This document shows positions 37,662 to 45,599 of a stretch of DNA of 64,000 nucleotides, piece by piece. A program made the translations under genes and the position numbers. The DNA comes from a virus, in the IMG/VR virus record IMGVR_UViG_3300036770_008700, positions 58,896-122,895 of that record; one strand, given 5' to 3'. The notes under the pieces were generated by a model, which did no database searches, was not told the origin of the DNA, and worked only from the letters and a program-made list of their open reading frames with translations. The number at the start of each line of letters is the position of its first letter. Position 1 is the first letter of the stretch.

Positions 37662-37700
37662 GTGTGTTATTCTAGCAACACTATACTTATTTGTAATTCC

Positions 37701-38387
37701 ATGGCAAAAAAATACACACTTTACAAATTATTGTACGAAGACGCAGCTTTGGCAGCTAAACTAACAAATGCTCCTTTAAGCAAGCAAGCTAAAACAATGA
37801 GTTTTGATCCAAAAGAACTCATTAAGGGCATGCAAGGTGGACTTAAAAAGGAAATTGAAACTGTAGCGAAACTTACTGATAAACCAGAGATAGATAAAAA
37901 AGACGTTGACAATGCTAAAAAAGCTTCTGATGAAGTTGAAAAACTCATTGGTAGCATTGCAGCTGTTTCAGGACATTCTGTAAAAGATGAACAGCCACAA
38001 CCAAAAGTTTCAAAAACACAGGAAATTCCAAGGCTGGACCAAGAACAAATAAGACAACTAAGCCAACAGTCCAAAGCTCCAACAACATCTACTGATATTG
38101 GTACGGCCAGAACAGAACCAGCTCTACGTCGTCCTTCAACACAACCTGTACCACAAGCTGAAATTGAATCTGCAATGGAAGCTGAAAGATTGCGGCAGCA
38201 GCGTGAAGCTAATTTAGCTGCTTATCCAGAAGCTGAACGTCAAAGGCAACAAGCATTGGCTAGAGCACAATCTGCACGCACACAGCAACTACCAGTAACA
38301 AAACCAGGTATGTTTCAACGTTTAAGACAACGTATTGGACTAGAAGAAGAAATTAAGAAAGCAGTAAAGTCTGGATTGAAACGTTAG
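37701..38387 (+). CDS. Tagged helical protein, unknown function
   Basis: From the ATG at 37701 the product has 228 residues. I prefer this start because the next residues, KKYTLYKLLYEDAA, form a tag like those of neighbouring genes; the longer frame would begin at 37662 in the upstream region. The rest is helical, charged and rich in Gln and Arg, with a basic C-terminal segment. A possible cleavage point is LYE-D. It may be an internal head protein. No family recognised. Confidence 0.6.
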   Translation: MAKKYTLYKLLYEDAALAAKLTNAPLSKQAKTMSFDPKELIKGMQGGLKKEIETVAKLTDKPEIDKKDVDNAKKASDEVEKLIGSIAAVSGHSVKDEQPQPKVSKTQEIPRLDQEQIRQLSQQSKAPTTSTDIGTARTEPALRRPSTQPVPQAEIESAMEAERLRQQREANLAAYPEAERQRQQALARAQSARTQQLPVTKPGMFQRLRQRIGLEEEIKKAVKSGLKR

Positions 38388-38428
38388 TTTAATTGTGTAG
38401 AATATAGTTATTCTCAATCAGAGGTACC

Positions 38429-38701
38429 ATGAAAAATCGAAACACACTAAAAAATCTCAAGCAAGTTATCTACGAAGCAATTAAAGAAGCTAGTGTTGGT
38501 CGCAGTAGAATGATTCTTGAACCTGGAACACCAGAATGGGAAGAGTTGCAAAAAGCTCTAAGCAGCTATAACCTGCCAAAAAGAGTTGAACCAGAAGAGA
38601 TTCCAGTTCAACGCTCAAAACATCCAGTTAAAATAATTTCTCCAGAGGAAATGGATGTGCTACGTAAAGCGGCAGAGATATTGCATAACAAAGGCAAATA
38701 G
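38429..38701 (+). CDS. Small tagged protein, unknown function
   Basis: The product has 90 residues and begins MKNRNTLKNLKQVIYEAIKEAS. It is a clear example of the tag: an amphipathic helix followed by IYE-A and IKE-A, both matching a [L/I]-x-E-A cut site. The remaining 65 residues are charged and helical with several Pro. An AGAGGT ribosome-binding site is 7 bases before the ATG. The role may be an internal head protein. Confidence 0.65.
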   Translation: MKNRNTLKNLKQVIYEAIKEASVGRSRMILEPGTPEWEELQKALSSYNLPKRVEPEEIPVQRSKHPVKIISPEEMDVLRKAAEILHNKGK

Positions 38702-38706
38702 CTAAA

Positions 38707-39123
38707 TCATTTCTCTTCTTTCTTTGTATGGTCAATAATCTTAACCTTGACTTGTTTTTCTGTTTCAATTCCATAGGGCTTTCCATCCCTGTATAGAATC
38801 TCACAAAATCCCGAACCAAGTCCCATTGTTAGATCTTCAACACTAACAGTTTGTGACTGCTTGGATAGGATATTGATTCCAATAAAACTATCTTCTTGTA
38901 CTTCTTCTACTCTATATTGGTTATGTTCCACACCTACAAAATCACCAACACAGACTGTCTTAAGAAATGTGCTTACTCTTTCCACATCTGGAAATGTTTT
39001 CTTTGAAGCCATATATTGCATCATTCCATTAAGATGGTCCCTTGTTTGTCGTCCACTGTAAAAGATATCCCTGGGATGGTTCTTAACCTTTATTGTGACC
39101 GTTTTCTCTGTTACTTCACTCAT
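38707..39123 (-). CDS. Hypothetical protein
   Basis: The product has 138 residues. It contains an N-terminal TVTIKVKNHPRDIF strand, a helix with RDHLNGMMQYMAS, a small beta-barrel-like middle (GDFVGVEHNQYRVEEV) and a basic C-terminus. The middle part recalls SH3-like folds. Gap to the next minus-strand gene upstream is 49 bases. No family recognised. Confidence 0.55.
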   Translation of the reverse strand: MSEVTEKTVTIKVKNHPRDIFYSGRQTRDHLNGMMQYMASKKTFPDVERVSTFLKTVCVGDFVGVEHNQYRVEEVQEDSFIGINILSKQSQTVSVEDLTMGLGSGFCEILYRDGKPYGIETEKQVKVKIIDHTKKEEK

Positions 39124-39172
39124 TGTATCTTCCTAACCTTTCTTGACCGTATAATGCCTTTAAAAGCGTTTG

Positions 39173-39439
39173 TTATTCTGAAAGCATTGGTTCCCAATCA
39201 TCCCACAGCATTCCCCTTGTCCAGCCAAGGTTGCCGGTTTTTGTAAGCACATACAAATCGTATACGTTTGAATCACTTACTTGATGTACTTCCAACACCA
39301 CCACAGGATCGCCGTATAACGCTAGCTCTTTTTTAGAATCTAGATTGAATAGATTTGTTCTATCTTCCAAATAGATTGCTCGGTGAGTACCGGTAGATCG
39401 ATACATCTTACCAGCGGTCATTCTGTTATCAGTTGCCAT
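39173..39439 (-). CDS. Small SH3-like accessory protein
   Basis: The product has 88 residues. The layout is a short N-terminal GKMYR strand, then a DPVVVLEVHQVSD strand, and near the end TKTGNLGWTRGMLWDD. The same order (GKxY start, hydrophobic VVxLE strand, G-x-x-GW turn) occurs in other small genes of the 39-45 kb region. Function unknown. It lies upstream of nothing obviously enzymatic. Confidence 0.55.
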   Translation of the reverse strand: MATDNRMTAGKMYRSTGTHRAIYLEDRTNLFNLDSKKELALYGDPVVVLEVHQVSDSNVYDLYVLTKTGNLGWTRGMLWDDWEPMLSE

Positions 39440-39468
39440 TTGTAATACTCATGTTTGGAGCACTCAGT

Positions 39469-39672
39469 TCAACAAAAGATTCCATTAGCCGACAGAATAA
39501 CCAGTTTAATATCACCATTATTAGATTTTTCTTCTTTGATTAGAACTACTTCACTGCCTCTAGGTAATTCAATTCCTGAGACTCTCTCTTTCAATCCAAC
39601 TATACGTGCTCCCCATGCCGGTCCTTCGCTGTTTATTCTATAAATTTTTCCAATCTGGAAATGAGTTGTCAT
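39469..39672 (-). CDS. Small SH3-like accessory protein
   Basis: The product has 67 residues, starting FQIGKIYRINSEG after MTTH. It has the GKIY start and a PRGSEVVLIKEE strand of the small SH3-like family here, but ends soon after and lacks the GW turn. The overlapping plus-strand frame is judged spurious. It is 5 bases from the deaminase stop. Function unknown. Confidence 0.5.
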   Translation of the reverse strand: MTTHFQIGKIYRINSEGPAWGARIVGLKERVSGIELPRGSEVVLIKEEKSNNGDIKLVILSANGIFC

Positions 39673-39677
39673 ATAGG

Positions 39678-40094
39678 TTAAATCCTTGGATCAACAACAC
39701 GCATGACCCCAAACTCGTTATTGCTAATGGTGTAGATGGCTTTCTTGACACCATAAGCGTACAAAACAGCTTGGCACATGGTACAAGGTTTTGCAAGCGC
39801 CAGGGCAAGATTTTTTTCATGGTCGGCCCGAAGTCTACGCACAACAACAATCTTGCTTCCTGTAAGATCAACCTTGCGACGGATATTTAGAACTGCATTA
39901 ACTTCTGCATGTACGCTATTGCAAAAAGGGTTGGTTTTGTAACGCTCCTGCAATCCACTGTTAGCACGAGAATTATATCCCACAGACAAAACCCTGCCAC
40001 CAGAAACAATCATGGCTGTAAGCCATGCTGGCATGTTATCGTCATGCTTATGAGCCCTTGCGAAGCCTAGAGTAGCTTCAATGAGCCTATTCAT
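39678..40094 (-). CDS. Cytidine/deoxycytidylate deaminase-fold protein
   Basis: The product has 138 residues. The zinc and catalytic motifs are HAEVNAVL at 62-69 (H62, E64) and PCTMCQAVL at 103-111 (C104, C107). The length and motif spacing fit the CDA-fold family that includes dCMP deaminases. It may supply dUMP for the phage nucleotide pool, or act on another base or nucleoside. It is in a row of small accessory genes on the minus strand. Confidence 0.8.
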   Translation of the reverse strand: MNRLIEATLGFARAHKHDDNMPAWLTAMIVSGGRVLSVGYNSRANSGLQERYKTNPFCNSVHAEVNAVLNIRRKVDLTGSKIVVVRRLRADHEKNLALALAKPCTMCQAVLYAYGVKKAIYTISNNEFGVMRVVDPRI

Positions 40095-40102
40095 GATTTA
40101 AT

Positions 40103-40285
40103 TCATTCTTCGTTGGAGTAATCAATAAGAAGGTCGTAATCGTTTTCTGGTAGTGGACGTAGATTCCCTCGTTCAAGCTTCCTTTGCAACTGTCGCTCCA
40201 ACTGTTCCGAGCCTACCATTCGAGCCTTGCGTACAGGCTGAAAGTTATCACCACTAAAACGCTTGTTCTTGTTATGATTAGCCAT
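40103..40285 (-). CDS. Small basic hypothetical protein
   Basis: The product has 60 residues, basic in the first two thirds and acidic at the end, with no recognisable domain. It is 8 bases from the deaminase gene, which suggests co-transcription. The small size limits confidence that it is real. Confidence 0.5.
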   Translation of the reverse strand: MANHNKNKRFSGDNFQPVRKARMVGSEQLERQLQRKLERGNLRPLPENDYDLLIDYSNEE

Positions 40286-40320
40286 TTTCTTGTTTTCTAT
40301 TGTTTGTTAGATATAGTGAA

Positions 40321-40569
40321 TCAGGCAGAATATGAAACGGTGTAATCAGAAAGATAGTACATACCAGTCTCGGCTGCACGCTGATGGATGGTAGTAGTCA
40401 CACTGTACTTGCGAGGATTAATCGTAACAACCTTGTTAACACGATCAACCGTAGCGATTACGGTGTTATAGCTCCGAACCTCGTTACCCTTCATGGTGAG
40501 AGCACCAAACTTAAAGCTCTTGCCAGTGTTAACGAACGTGACGAACTCATTGGAACGAATGCGACCCAT
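40321..40569 (-). CDS. Small phage protein, possibly DUF8033-like
   Basis: From the ATG at 40569 the product has 82 residues. A GAGAGAGAGG ribosome-binding region lies just before this start, so the longer frame from 40608 is less likely. The text of EFVTFVNTGKSFKFG, a NTVIATVD strand and RKYSVTTTIHQRA looks like a small phage family annotated as DUF8033, from memory. No function known. Confidence 0.6.
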   Translation of the reverse strand: MGRIRSNEFVTFVNTGKSFKFGALTMKGNEVRSYNTVIATVDRVNKVVTINPRKYSVTTTIHQRAAETGMYYLSDYTVSYSA

Positions 40570-40643
40570 TTGTTTTTCCTCTCTCTCTTTCTGAAACCAG
40601 AATACCATATGACTGAGATTATCTAAAGCAATATCTACGATTT

Positions 40644-40919
40644 TTATTTTTGCTGGATATCGTGGTGTTTTGCGGGTTGAATTTCATTTTCCCAGAATGT
40701 TGAGTATCCGATTTTTCCGTCGTTGGTTAGAATCTTCATTTTCAGAATGATTTTTGTTTTTGTTGAAGATGTTGTTAACCCTTCTACCAAGAAATCTCCG
40801 AGATATTCTAACACAACAAAGGTTGAAAACTGTTTTAGTGTTGCTATAACTTGGAAGTTATCATCTAACACATGATGTTCAGTTGGTGATCCCACCAATT
40901 CGTAAATTTTACCAATCAT
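40644..40919 (-). CDS. Small SH3-like accessory protein
   Basis: The product has 91 residues. It starts GKIYELVGSPTEH and has FSTFVVLEYLGDF and NDGKIGYSTFWENE segments, the same order of blocks as the other small SH3-like genes here, with GY in place of GW. The gene begins 2 bases after the stop of the gene before it. Function unknown. Confidence 0.55.
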   Translation of the reverse strand: MIGKIYELVGSPTEHHVLDDNFQVIATLKQFSTFVVLEYLGDFLVEGLTTSSTKTKIILKMKILTNDGKIGYSTFWENEIQPAKHHDIQQK

Positions 40920-40921
40920 GA

Positions 40922-41206
40922 TTAGTTTAGAGTTGTTTTACCAAACAAGCCCAACTTAAACAATGCAGCGACAAAAGCTTCCTCGCTGTGAGATGGAATG
41001 TATCCATCATATTTTTCCTTAAAGTTGGAAACAATCAATTCCATATACTCTTGATTGCTTCCAATCTCGTAGGTTTGATAGTTTCTTTCACGAATATATG
41101 TGATCAAATCCTTTGCGTTGGTGAATTCAATTACATCACGGTCATAATCATTCCGACCGTAAATAACAACAACGTCACCGGTCTTTACAACTTGCTGTGT
41201 TTGCAT
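40922..41206 (-). CDS. Hypothetical protein
   Basis: From the ATG at 41206 the product has 94 residues. This start has a GGAAGGA ribosome-binding site, while the longer frame to 41254 would overlap the upstream gene. A beta start (TGDVVVIYGRNDYD) is followed by helices. No family recognised. Confidence 0.55.
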   Translation of the reverse strand: MQTQQVVKTGDVVVIYGRNDYDRDVIEFTNAKDLITYIRERNYQTYEIGSNQEYMELIVSNFKEKYDGYIPSHSEEAFVAALFKLGLFGKTTLN

Positions 41207-41235
41207 CTTAGAATCCTTCCTATTCTTCATGGCTA

Positions 41236-41469
41236 TCACTTGATGCTTTCGCATCTCAAAAGACGCTTGATTGGAATTAATTCATAATCATTCGTAACAC
41301 TGTCATACACAACAAATGTTTGCTTGTTTTTATCAACTTCACAAACAACACCTATACAACTTATCTTGTGTGTAAAAGCAAACTTGTAACGCTTGCCAAC
41401 GAACAAAGTGTCAAACAATCGTACACTGTTATTGTTCGTGCTGCTAATACATAGTGTGCTCGGTTTCAT
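41236..41469 (-). CDS. Small hypothetical protein
   Basis: The product has 77 residues, with a LFVGKRYKF segment and several short strands (ISCIGVVCEV, TFVVYDSVTN) like a small SH3-like barrel. An AAGAG site lies before the ATG. Function unknown. Confidence 0.5.
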   Translation of the reverse strand: MKPSTLCISSTNNNSVRLFDTLFVGKRYKFAFTHKISCIGVVCEVDKNKQTFVVYDSVTNDYELIPIKRLLRCESIK

Positions 41470-41499
41470 TTTACTCTTGTTTTCTAGTTATTTTTGAAT

Positions 41500-41694
41500 T
41501 TAATCCCAACAATCACGAAGATCCTCGACATAAGATTCATTTTCAATGAATTCAAGCTCGTTTTCATATTCTTCAAGATATTCACGCTGAATGTTACGTT
41601 GACCACCACGAGGCTCGTTGGTAGATCGTGCATGAATACCACCATTACGGTTCCAAGCACTAACAGCAATCCAGTTCCTCACTTTGTACCTCAT
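41500..41694 (-). CDS. Small hypothetical protein
   Basis: The product has 64 residues: an N-terminal part with several Arg and Asn and a strongly acidic C-terminal half (EEYENELEFIENE). An AAGGA lies only two bases before the ATG, which is short for a ribosome-binding site. Another frame overlaps it, so confidence is limited. No family recognised. Confidence 0.4.
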   Translation of the reverse strand: MRYKVRNWIAVSAWNRNGGIHARSTNEPRGGQRNIQREYLEEYENELEFIENESYVEDLRDCWD

Positions 41695-41736
41695 ATCCTT
41701 ATAATACCAACCTTTATGAATAATCTAAACTATATT

Positions 41737-42030
41737 TTACTGAATAAGATCAAACAGCATGATGTGTGAGTCGTCTATCTCTATCCATCCAATATTTCCC
41801 TCATAATCAAGTACTTTCTTCAAAACTTCATGTTCTTCAAGTATAATAAGGTATGTGTTTTCTGGGATGATAGTGATATTGCAGTTGTATTTTGAGTTAT
41901 AATAAGCTGCCCACCAAGCTGCTGCTGATCGTTGTGGCAAAGCAGGTCCAGGCAATGCCTCAACAGCCATTTCCATTGAAGGATAAAGGAGCCAAAAACA
42001 CTTGGTTATGTATAAGCCACCTATTACCAC
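41737..42030 (-). CDS. Small SH3-like accessory protein
   Basis: The product has 97 residues. It starts VIGGLYITK, contains LLYPSMEMAVEA, a NTYLIILEEHE strand, and DYEGNIGWIEID near the end. The next gene upstream shares this block order, so the two look like a tandem pair of paralogues. Start and stop overlap by one base (TAATG). Function unknown. Confidence 0.6.
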   Translation of the reverse strand: MVIGGLYITKCFWLLYPSMEMAVEALPGPALPQRSAAAWWAAYYNSKYNCNITIIPENTYLIILEEHEVLKKVLDYEGNIGWIEIDDSHIMLFDLIQ

Positions 42031-42317
42031 TAATAATAAGTATCTTTTACTAAATGAAAGTCTTTGCTTCCTGATTCATGTAAACTAATCCATCCAACAA
42101 TTCCACACGTCGTAAGAATCTTTTTATAGTTTCCATCTTCTTCAATCAAAACAACATAACTGCCTTTTATTGCAAGACGAGTTTTGTCACAAAACTCAGC
42201 CATAAACTGATTCCAGGTAGCCAAATCAAAATTTCTACATTTAGCAGCTAAATCCTTCGAAGGATAAACAACCCAACTATTAGAGTTAATCAAATACATC
42301 CCACCAATTTTATTCAT
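42030..42317 (-). CDS. Small SH3-like accessory protein
   Basis: The product has 95 residues. It starts KIGGMYLINS and has WVVYPSKDLAAK, a GSYVVLIEEDG strand and a CGIVGWISLHE turn. These blocks match the neighbouring downstream gene in order and spacing. Its start overlaps the mnmA stop by four bases, so it is co-translated with the tRNA enzyme. Function unknown. Confidence 0.6.
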   Translation of the reverse strand: MNKIGGMYLINSNSWVVYPSKDLAAKCRNFDLATWNQFMAEFCDKTRLAIKGSYVVLIEEDGNYKKILTTCGIVGWISLHESGSKDFHLVKDTYY

Positions 42318-43345
42318 GAAATCACTCCACCTCCAATAACTTCATCACCACGATAAAACACACAACTCTGACCTTTAGCTGCTCCAAACACAGCACTGCC
42401 AAGAGTAACGTGCAAACCATTTTCAGAAGCCCTAATAGCCTCTACAGTGACAGGAGATGAGTGATACCGGGTAACTGCCACAACCCCATTTACATCGCCT
42501 TCAAAATCAATCCTAGCGTTTGTAAGAAACATGTTGCGAGTGCTAGCTTGCTCCCGTGAACCAACTACCACGTTTCCAGTAGAAGGTACAACGTTAAGCA
42601 CATAACGACTACCACCACTACCACCAACACTAGCTCGTTGACCAGTAACATACTTCGTAAATCCGTTGTGCCTGCCTACAACGTTTCCATCAACATCAAC
42701 AAAATCACCAGAAGAGGAAACAACATCGTTTCTATCCAAAAACTCTTGCTTGGTTCCTCCACCAAGAAAACACAAATCCGTTGAATCCTTCTTGTCAGCA
42801 ACGTGTAAGCCAAACTCACGGGCAAGAGCCCTAGTGTCATCTTTGCTATCAAAATCTCCAAGGGGAAACAAAAGTCTTGAAACAACCGCTGCTGGAGTCT
42901 CCCATAGAAAGTAACTCTGATCCTTCTTGAGATTTTTTGCTTTCGTGATTCGTCCATTTCTCACCCTCGCATAATGTCCAGTAGCAATATACTCACAACC
43001 AAAATGATTGGCAACAGCAGCCAATACAGGAAGCTTAATCGTGCTATTGCAAGTTACACATGGATTGTATGCAATACCTTGCTTGGCACCATCAATGTAA
43101 CGATCAATAACATTCTTCTTAAATACCTGCTTCCAGTTTGTTACAAGATATTCAATGCCCATCTTGTCGCAAACCATGCGAGCATCACGAATGTCTTTGA
43201 ATGTGCAGCAACCTTCACCTTCATCACTGTCAAGAGTTTCCAGAAGCTTTAGTGTGTAACCATATACTTCATGCCCTTGTCGCTTAAGCAATCCAGCAAC
43301 AACAGCAGAATCAACTCCACCAGAAAGACCAACAAGAACCCTCAT
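42314..43345 (-). CDS. mnmA: tRNA-specific 2-thiouridylase
   Basis: The product has 343 residues, compared with about 368 in E. coli MnmA. All key parts are present: the PP-loop SGGVDS at 8-13; the first catalytic Cys in NPCVTCN (C99, with C96 nearby); ATGHYARV at 121-128; the KDQSYFLW segment; the second Cys in DLCFLG (C192); and a C-terminal beta domain ending VIGGGVIS. The family thiolates U34 of Lys, Glu and Gln tRNAs using a sulfur relay. A GGAAG ribosome-binding site precedes the ATG. A phage copy is uncommon and suggests control of translation. The sulfur donor proteins would come from the host. Confidence 0.92.
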   Translation of the reverse strand: MRVLVGLSGGVDSAVVAGLLKRQGHEVYGYTLKLLETLDSDEGEGCCTFKDIRDARMVCDKMGIEYLVTNWKQVFKKNVIDRYIDGAKQGIAYNPCVTCNSTIKLPVLAAVANHFGCEYIATGHYARVRNGRITKAKNLKKDQSYFLWETPAAVVSRLLFPLGDFDSKDDTRALAREFGLHVADKKDSTDLCFLGGGTKQEFLDRNDVVSSSGDFVDVDGNVVGRHNGFTKYVTGQRASVGGSGGSRYVLNVVPSTGNVVVGSREQASTRNMFLTNARIDFEGDVNGVVAVTRYHSSPVTVEAIRASENGLHVTLGSAVFGAAKGQSCVFYRGDEVIGGGVIS

Positions 43346-43401
43346 ACTTCCTTTACTCCTCTTAATAAGAGTATCAGATTTAAAATGGATTATAAAGGCT
43401 A

Positions 43402-43797
43402 TTATCTATGTGGCTTTAGTGTGGATTTAGTTTGAAAGCAATCTGCGCAACAGGTTAGTATCCAACCCCTTATTGCTTGTAACTTTGAATTATCTTTAGT
43501 ACCACAAATAGAACATGTTTTTAACGACATATTCTCGTATTTGCGAATTGTGTATAAGATAGGATATACGGGCTCGTCGTTGATAAACCCACCCTCATAA
43601 TACACTCTTAAACCACCATACTTTTCCTTAACTTGTGAAAACACAACTGGCTCATATTGAGGAATTTGATACAAAGTTTCACATTTGATTATATCCATGC
43701 ACAAGTCATTGACTAGATCTTTCCAGCCTTCTGGCACATTCATATAATCTAGCTTTTCAAACAAAGCAGGAAACTTTTGTTTAAATTCCTCAAACAT
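43402..43797 (-). CDS. Hypothetical zinc-binding protein
   Basis: The product has 131 residues. The C-terminal part carries CSICGTKDNS and CCADC, which give a possible zinc ribbon. The N-terminal part is helical with KEKYGGLRVYYEGG. No family recognised. It sits 56 bases upstream of the mnmA gene start region on the same strand. Confidence 0.5.
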   Translation of the reverse strand: MFEEFKQKFPALFEKLDYMNVPEGWKDLVNDLCMDIIKCETLYQIPQYEPVVFSQVKEKYGGLRVYYEGGFINDEPVYPILYTIRKYENMSLKTCSICGTKDNSKLQAIRGWILTCCADCFQTKSTLKPHR

Positions 43798-43823
43798 GAG
43801 TTTAACCTATACTAAATGGGGTT

Positions 43824-43997
43824 TTATTGTTCTACTGCTGCGTCTTGCACTGGTTGCACTGCTGCATCTACTGATGCTTCTGCTGTTACAGTTGCATCTG
43901 TACCTGCTTCTGTTGCAGTTTGTGATTTACATGAATTGCAAACTGTTGCAGTTAGTGCGAGTGTGATAGCTAGAACGATTGAACGAATGTTAAACAT
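43824..43997 (-). CDS. Small exported/lipoprotein-like peptide
   Basis: From the ATG at 43997 the product has 57 residues. This start has a clear AGGAGA ribosome-binding site; the 173-residue extension of the frame upstream overlaps a plus-strand gene and has no such site. Residues 4-20 form a signal-peptide-like hydrophobic segment (FNIRSIVLAITLALTATVC) followed by CNSC, with two Cys that could act as a lipidation site although the lipobox is weak. The rest is Ala/Thr/Val-rich and acidic. A phage lipoprotein could act in superinfection or lysis; this is inference. Confidence 0.6.
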   Translation of the reverse strand: MFNIRSIVLAITLALTATVCNSCKSQTATEAGTDATVTAEASVDAAVQPVQDAAVEQ

Positions 43998-44091
43998 GAT
44001 TGATTTCTCCTTGTTGCCTTTACTGGCATTTATTATGCTATCATAGTCATAATCAAATGCCAATATATTTATGTGTAAAGAAAGGTTAGTT

Positions 44092-44394
44092 ATGAAAAAA
44101 TATATCAGAGAAAATACTGCTGCTCCTGCGGTGGCAACACCTGCTGCGCCTGCTTCAACAACAACAAAGGCTGTAGATAAAGCACTTGGAGCTAATAAAG
44201 CAACACAAACAGCTTTCGGCAAAGTAGACAATGTTCCAAAAGCAAAAGATGCAATAATGGTTACAATAAATAACTTAAAAGATGTAGGTAATGAAGAGAA
44301 AATCAGAGCATTAGGACTAGCAATAAAAGATTTGAAGCAACTCAACGAATCTTTTAATTCGGTTGATCATTTCATTGACTATTTGTTTGAGTGA
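44092..44394 (+). CDS. Small tagged protein, unknown function
   Basis: From the ATG at 44092 the product has 100 residues. AAAGGT precedes the start, so I prefer it over a frame start at 44071. The N-terminus MKKYIRENTAAP has IRE-N in the tag position. The middle is Ala-rich and the C-terminal half helical, ending DYLFE, close to the RYLFDL end of the 551-residue peptidase-like protein. It is probably another internal head protein candidate. Confidence 0.55.
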   Translation: MKKYIRENTAAPAVATPAAPASTTTKAVDKALGANKATQTAFGKVDNVPKAKDAIMVTINNLKDVGNEEKIRALGLAIKDLKQLNESFNSVDHFIDYLFE

Positions 44395-44673
44395 TTATCG
44401 TTTGTAAAGCGGCAACAAGTACTCACAAATAAAATCGCTTACAACCAAAACACGATATATCTCTTTGGAGGAATCAATACGATAAACAATCTCGACAAGT
44501 TCGTTGTCATACTTCTTTATGAAAGTAACTTCTGCACCTTTAGGCACACGAGTTGAAGTTAATTCGTTTGAATGTGAATACTCAGGTTGCCTAACAGGCA
44601 AACAAGGAATATACTCAACAGTTTGAGTAACCATGTACTTGCGCCAATTAAAAACAGGCTCCTTGATTGCCAT
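44395..44673 (-). CDS. Small accessory protein, SH3-like
   Basis: From the ATG at 44673 the product has 92 residues. An AAGGAG lies upstream of this start, so the longer frame is less likely. The layout PEYSHSNELTSTRVPKGAEVTFIKKY followed by a LVEIVYR strand and DFICEYLLP suggests a small beta protein like its neighbours. The stop abuts the end of the plus-strand gene at 44394, so the two are convergent. Function unknown. Confidence 0.5.
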   Translation of the reverse strand: MAIKEPVFNWRKYMVTQTVEYIPCLPVRQPEYSHSNELTSTRVPKGAEVTFIKKYDNELVEIVYRIDSSKEIYRVLVVSDFICEYLLPLYKR

Positions 44674-44748
44674 GATTGCTTGTTGCTCCTTCAAACATAG
44701 GATAACACAAAACAATCAAAATCTCAAGCAATTATTTTATGGCTTAAA

Positions 44749-45162
44749 TCAAGCTGCTGGAGCGGCTGGTGTTGGTGCAGGAGCGGGCGGTGCTGCTTCG
44801 GGTGCAGGTTCAGTTGGTGGTGGTGCACCACCTTCGGGAGTTGTTGCCATACTTACAGGAATTTGATTTTGAACAACAGCACCAATGTTGCGAAGTTGTT
44901 GGTTGAGCTTAATCTTTTCTTCTGGTGCCATTGATTTGAAAAGTGTTGTAAGCTTACCATAAACTTCTGGGTCTTGAAAGCTTTTACCAGAACGAATTGT
45001 ATTAAACCGATCAAGAATGTGATCAAGAGTTATTGCCTCTCCGGTTTCTTCATCTGTTGGAACATTTTCTGCTGGTGCAGCAGCAGCTTGTTCAGCTTGT
45101 TCCTTAAGAGTTTTAGCGGCTTCAAACAAAGATAATGCAAGAATGTTTTTTCGCATGGACAT
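44749..45162 (-). CDS. Tagged protein with Pro/Ala-rich tail
   Basis: The product has 137 residues. The N-terminus MSMRKNILALSLFEAAKTL has an amphipathic helix and LFE-A in the tag position. The middle is helical with IRSGKSFQDPEVYG, and the end is rich in Pro and Ala. A GGAG lies about 11 bases before the ATG. Candidate internal head protein. Confidence 0.55.
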   Translation of the reverse strand: MSMRKNILALSLFEAAKTLKEQAEQAAAAPAENVPTDEETGEAITLDHILDRFNTIRSGKSFQDPEVYGKLTTLFKSMAPEEKIKLNQQLRNIGAVVQNQIPVSMATTPEGGAPPPTEPAPEAAPPAPAPTPAAPAA

Positions 45163-45182
45163 AATGAGTTATTCTCCAACTT

Positions 45183-45599
45183 CTAAATATACTTCTTAAG
45201 AGAAAGATGCACGTTTGCTGTTGTAGCGTTTAAATCTTTTCCCAAGATACGTTTGATGGCAATAGGGCCGCTAGCAACCTTATACGCTCGTTCAGCAGTT
45301 CTAATTTCCAAGTAAGAGATTTCCTCAAACCTGTTTTCTAACAGCCAAACATAATCATTTAAAAGCATTGTTCCAACAAGCTTTAGCTTTATATCGCAAA
45401 CAACAAACAAACTTGTTTGAATAGGAATAGTTGGATATTCGTTGCTAAAATAAACAAGAACATTTACCGGTTCAACAACTGGTATTGCTTCTGTTGTTGC
45501 TTTGGTTGAACTACTAAATCCAGTTTCTTCGATATCCTCTGGAACGTCGTCGCTTACAAGCATACGAGAACCATCTTTATTTACGATGAATTTTGCCAT
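45183..45599 (-). CDS. Hypothetical protein
   Basis: The product has 138 residues. Short N-terminal strands (KFIVNKDGSRMLV) lead to a helical-beta region with VNVLVYFSNEYPTIP and LFVVCDIKLKLV. A GAGGTGATC site precedes the ATG. It overlaps the next gene upstream by 23 bases. No family recognised. Confidence 0.55.
   Translation of the reverse strand: MAKFIVNKDGSRMLVSDDVPEDIEETGFSSSTKATTEAIPVVEPVNVLVYFSNEYPTIPIQTSLFVVCDIKLKLVGTMLLNDYVWLLENRFEEISYLEIRTAERAYKVASGPIAIKRILGKDLNATTANVHLSLKKYI

Noticed and set aside
43998-44345. Extension of the small signal-peptide gene to 173 residues
   Set aside because: The extra part is antisense to the plus-strand gene at 44092 and the ATG at 43997 has an AGGAGA site, so the longer form is unlikely.
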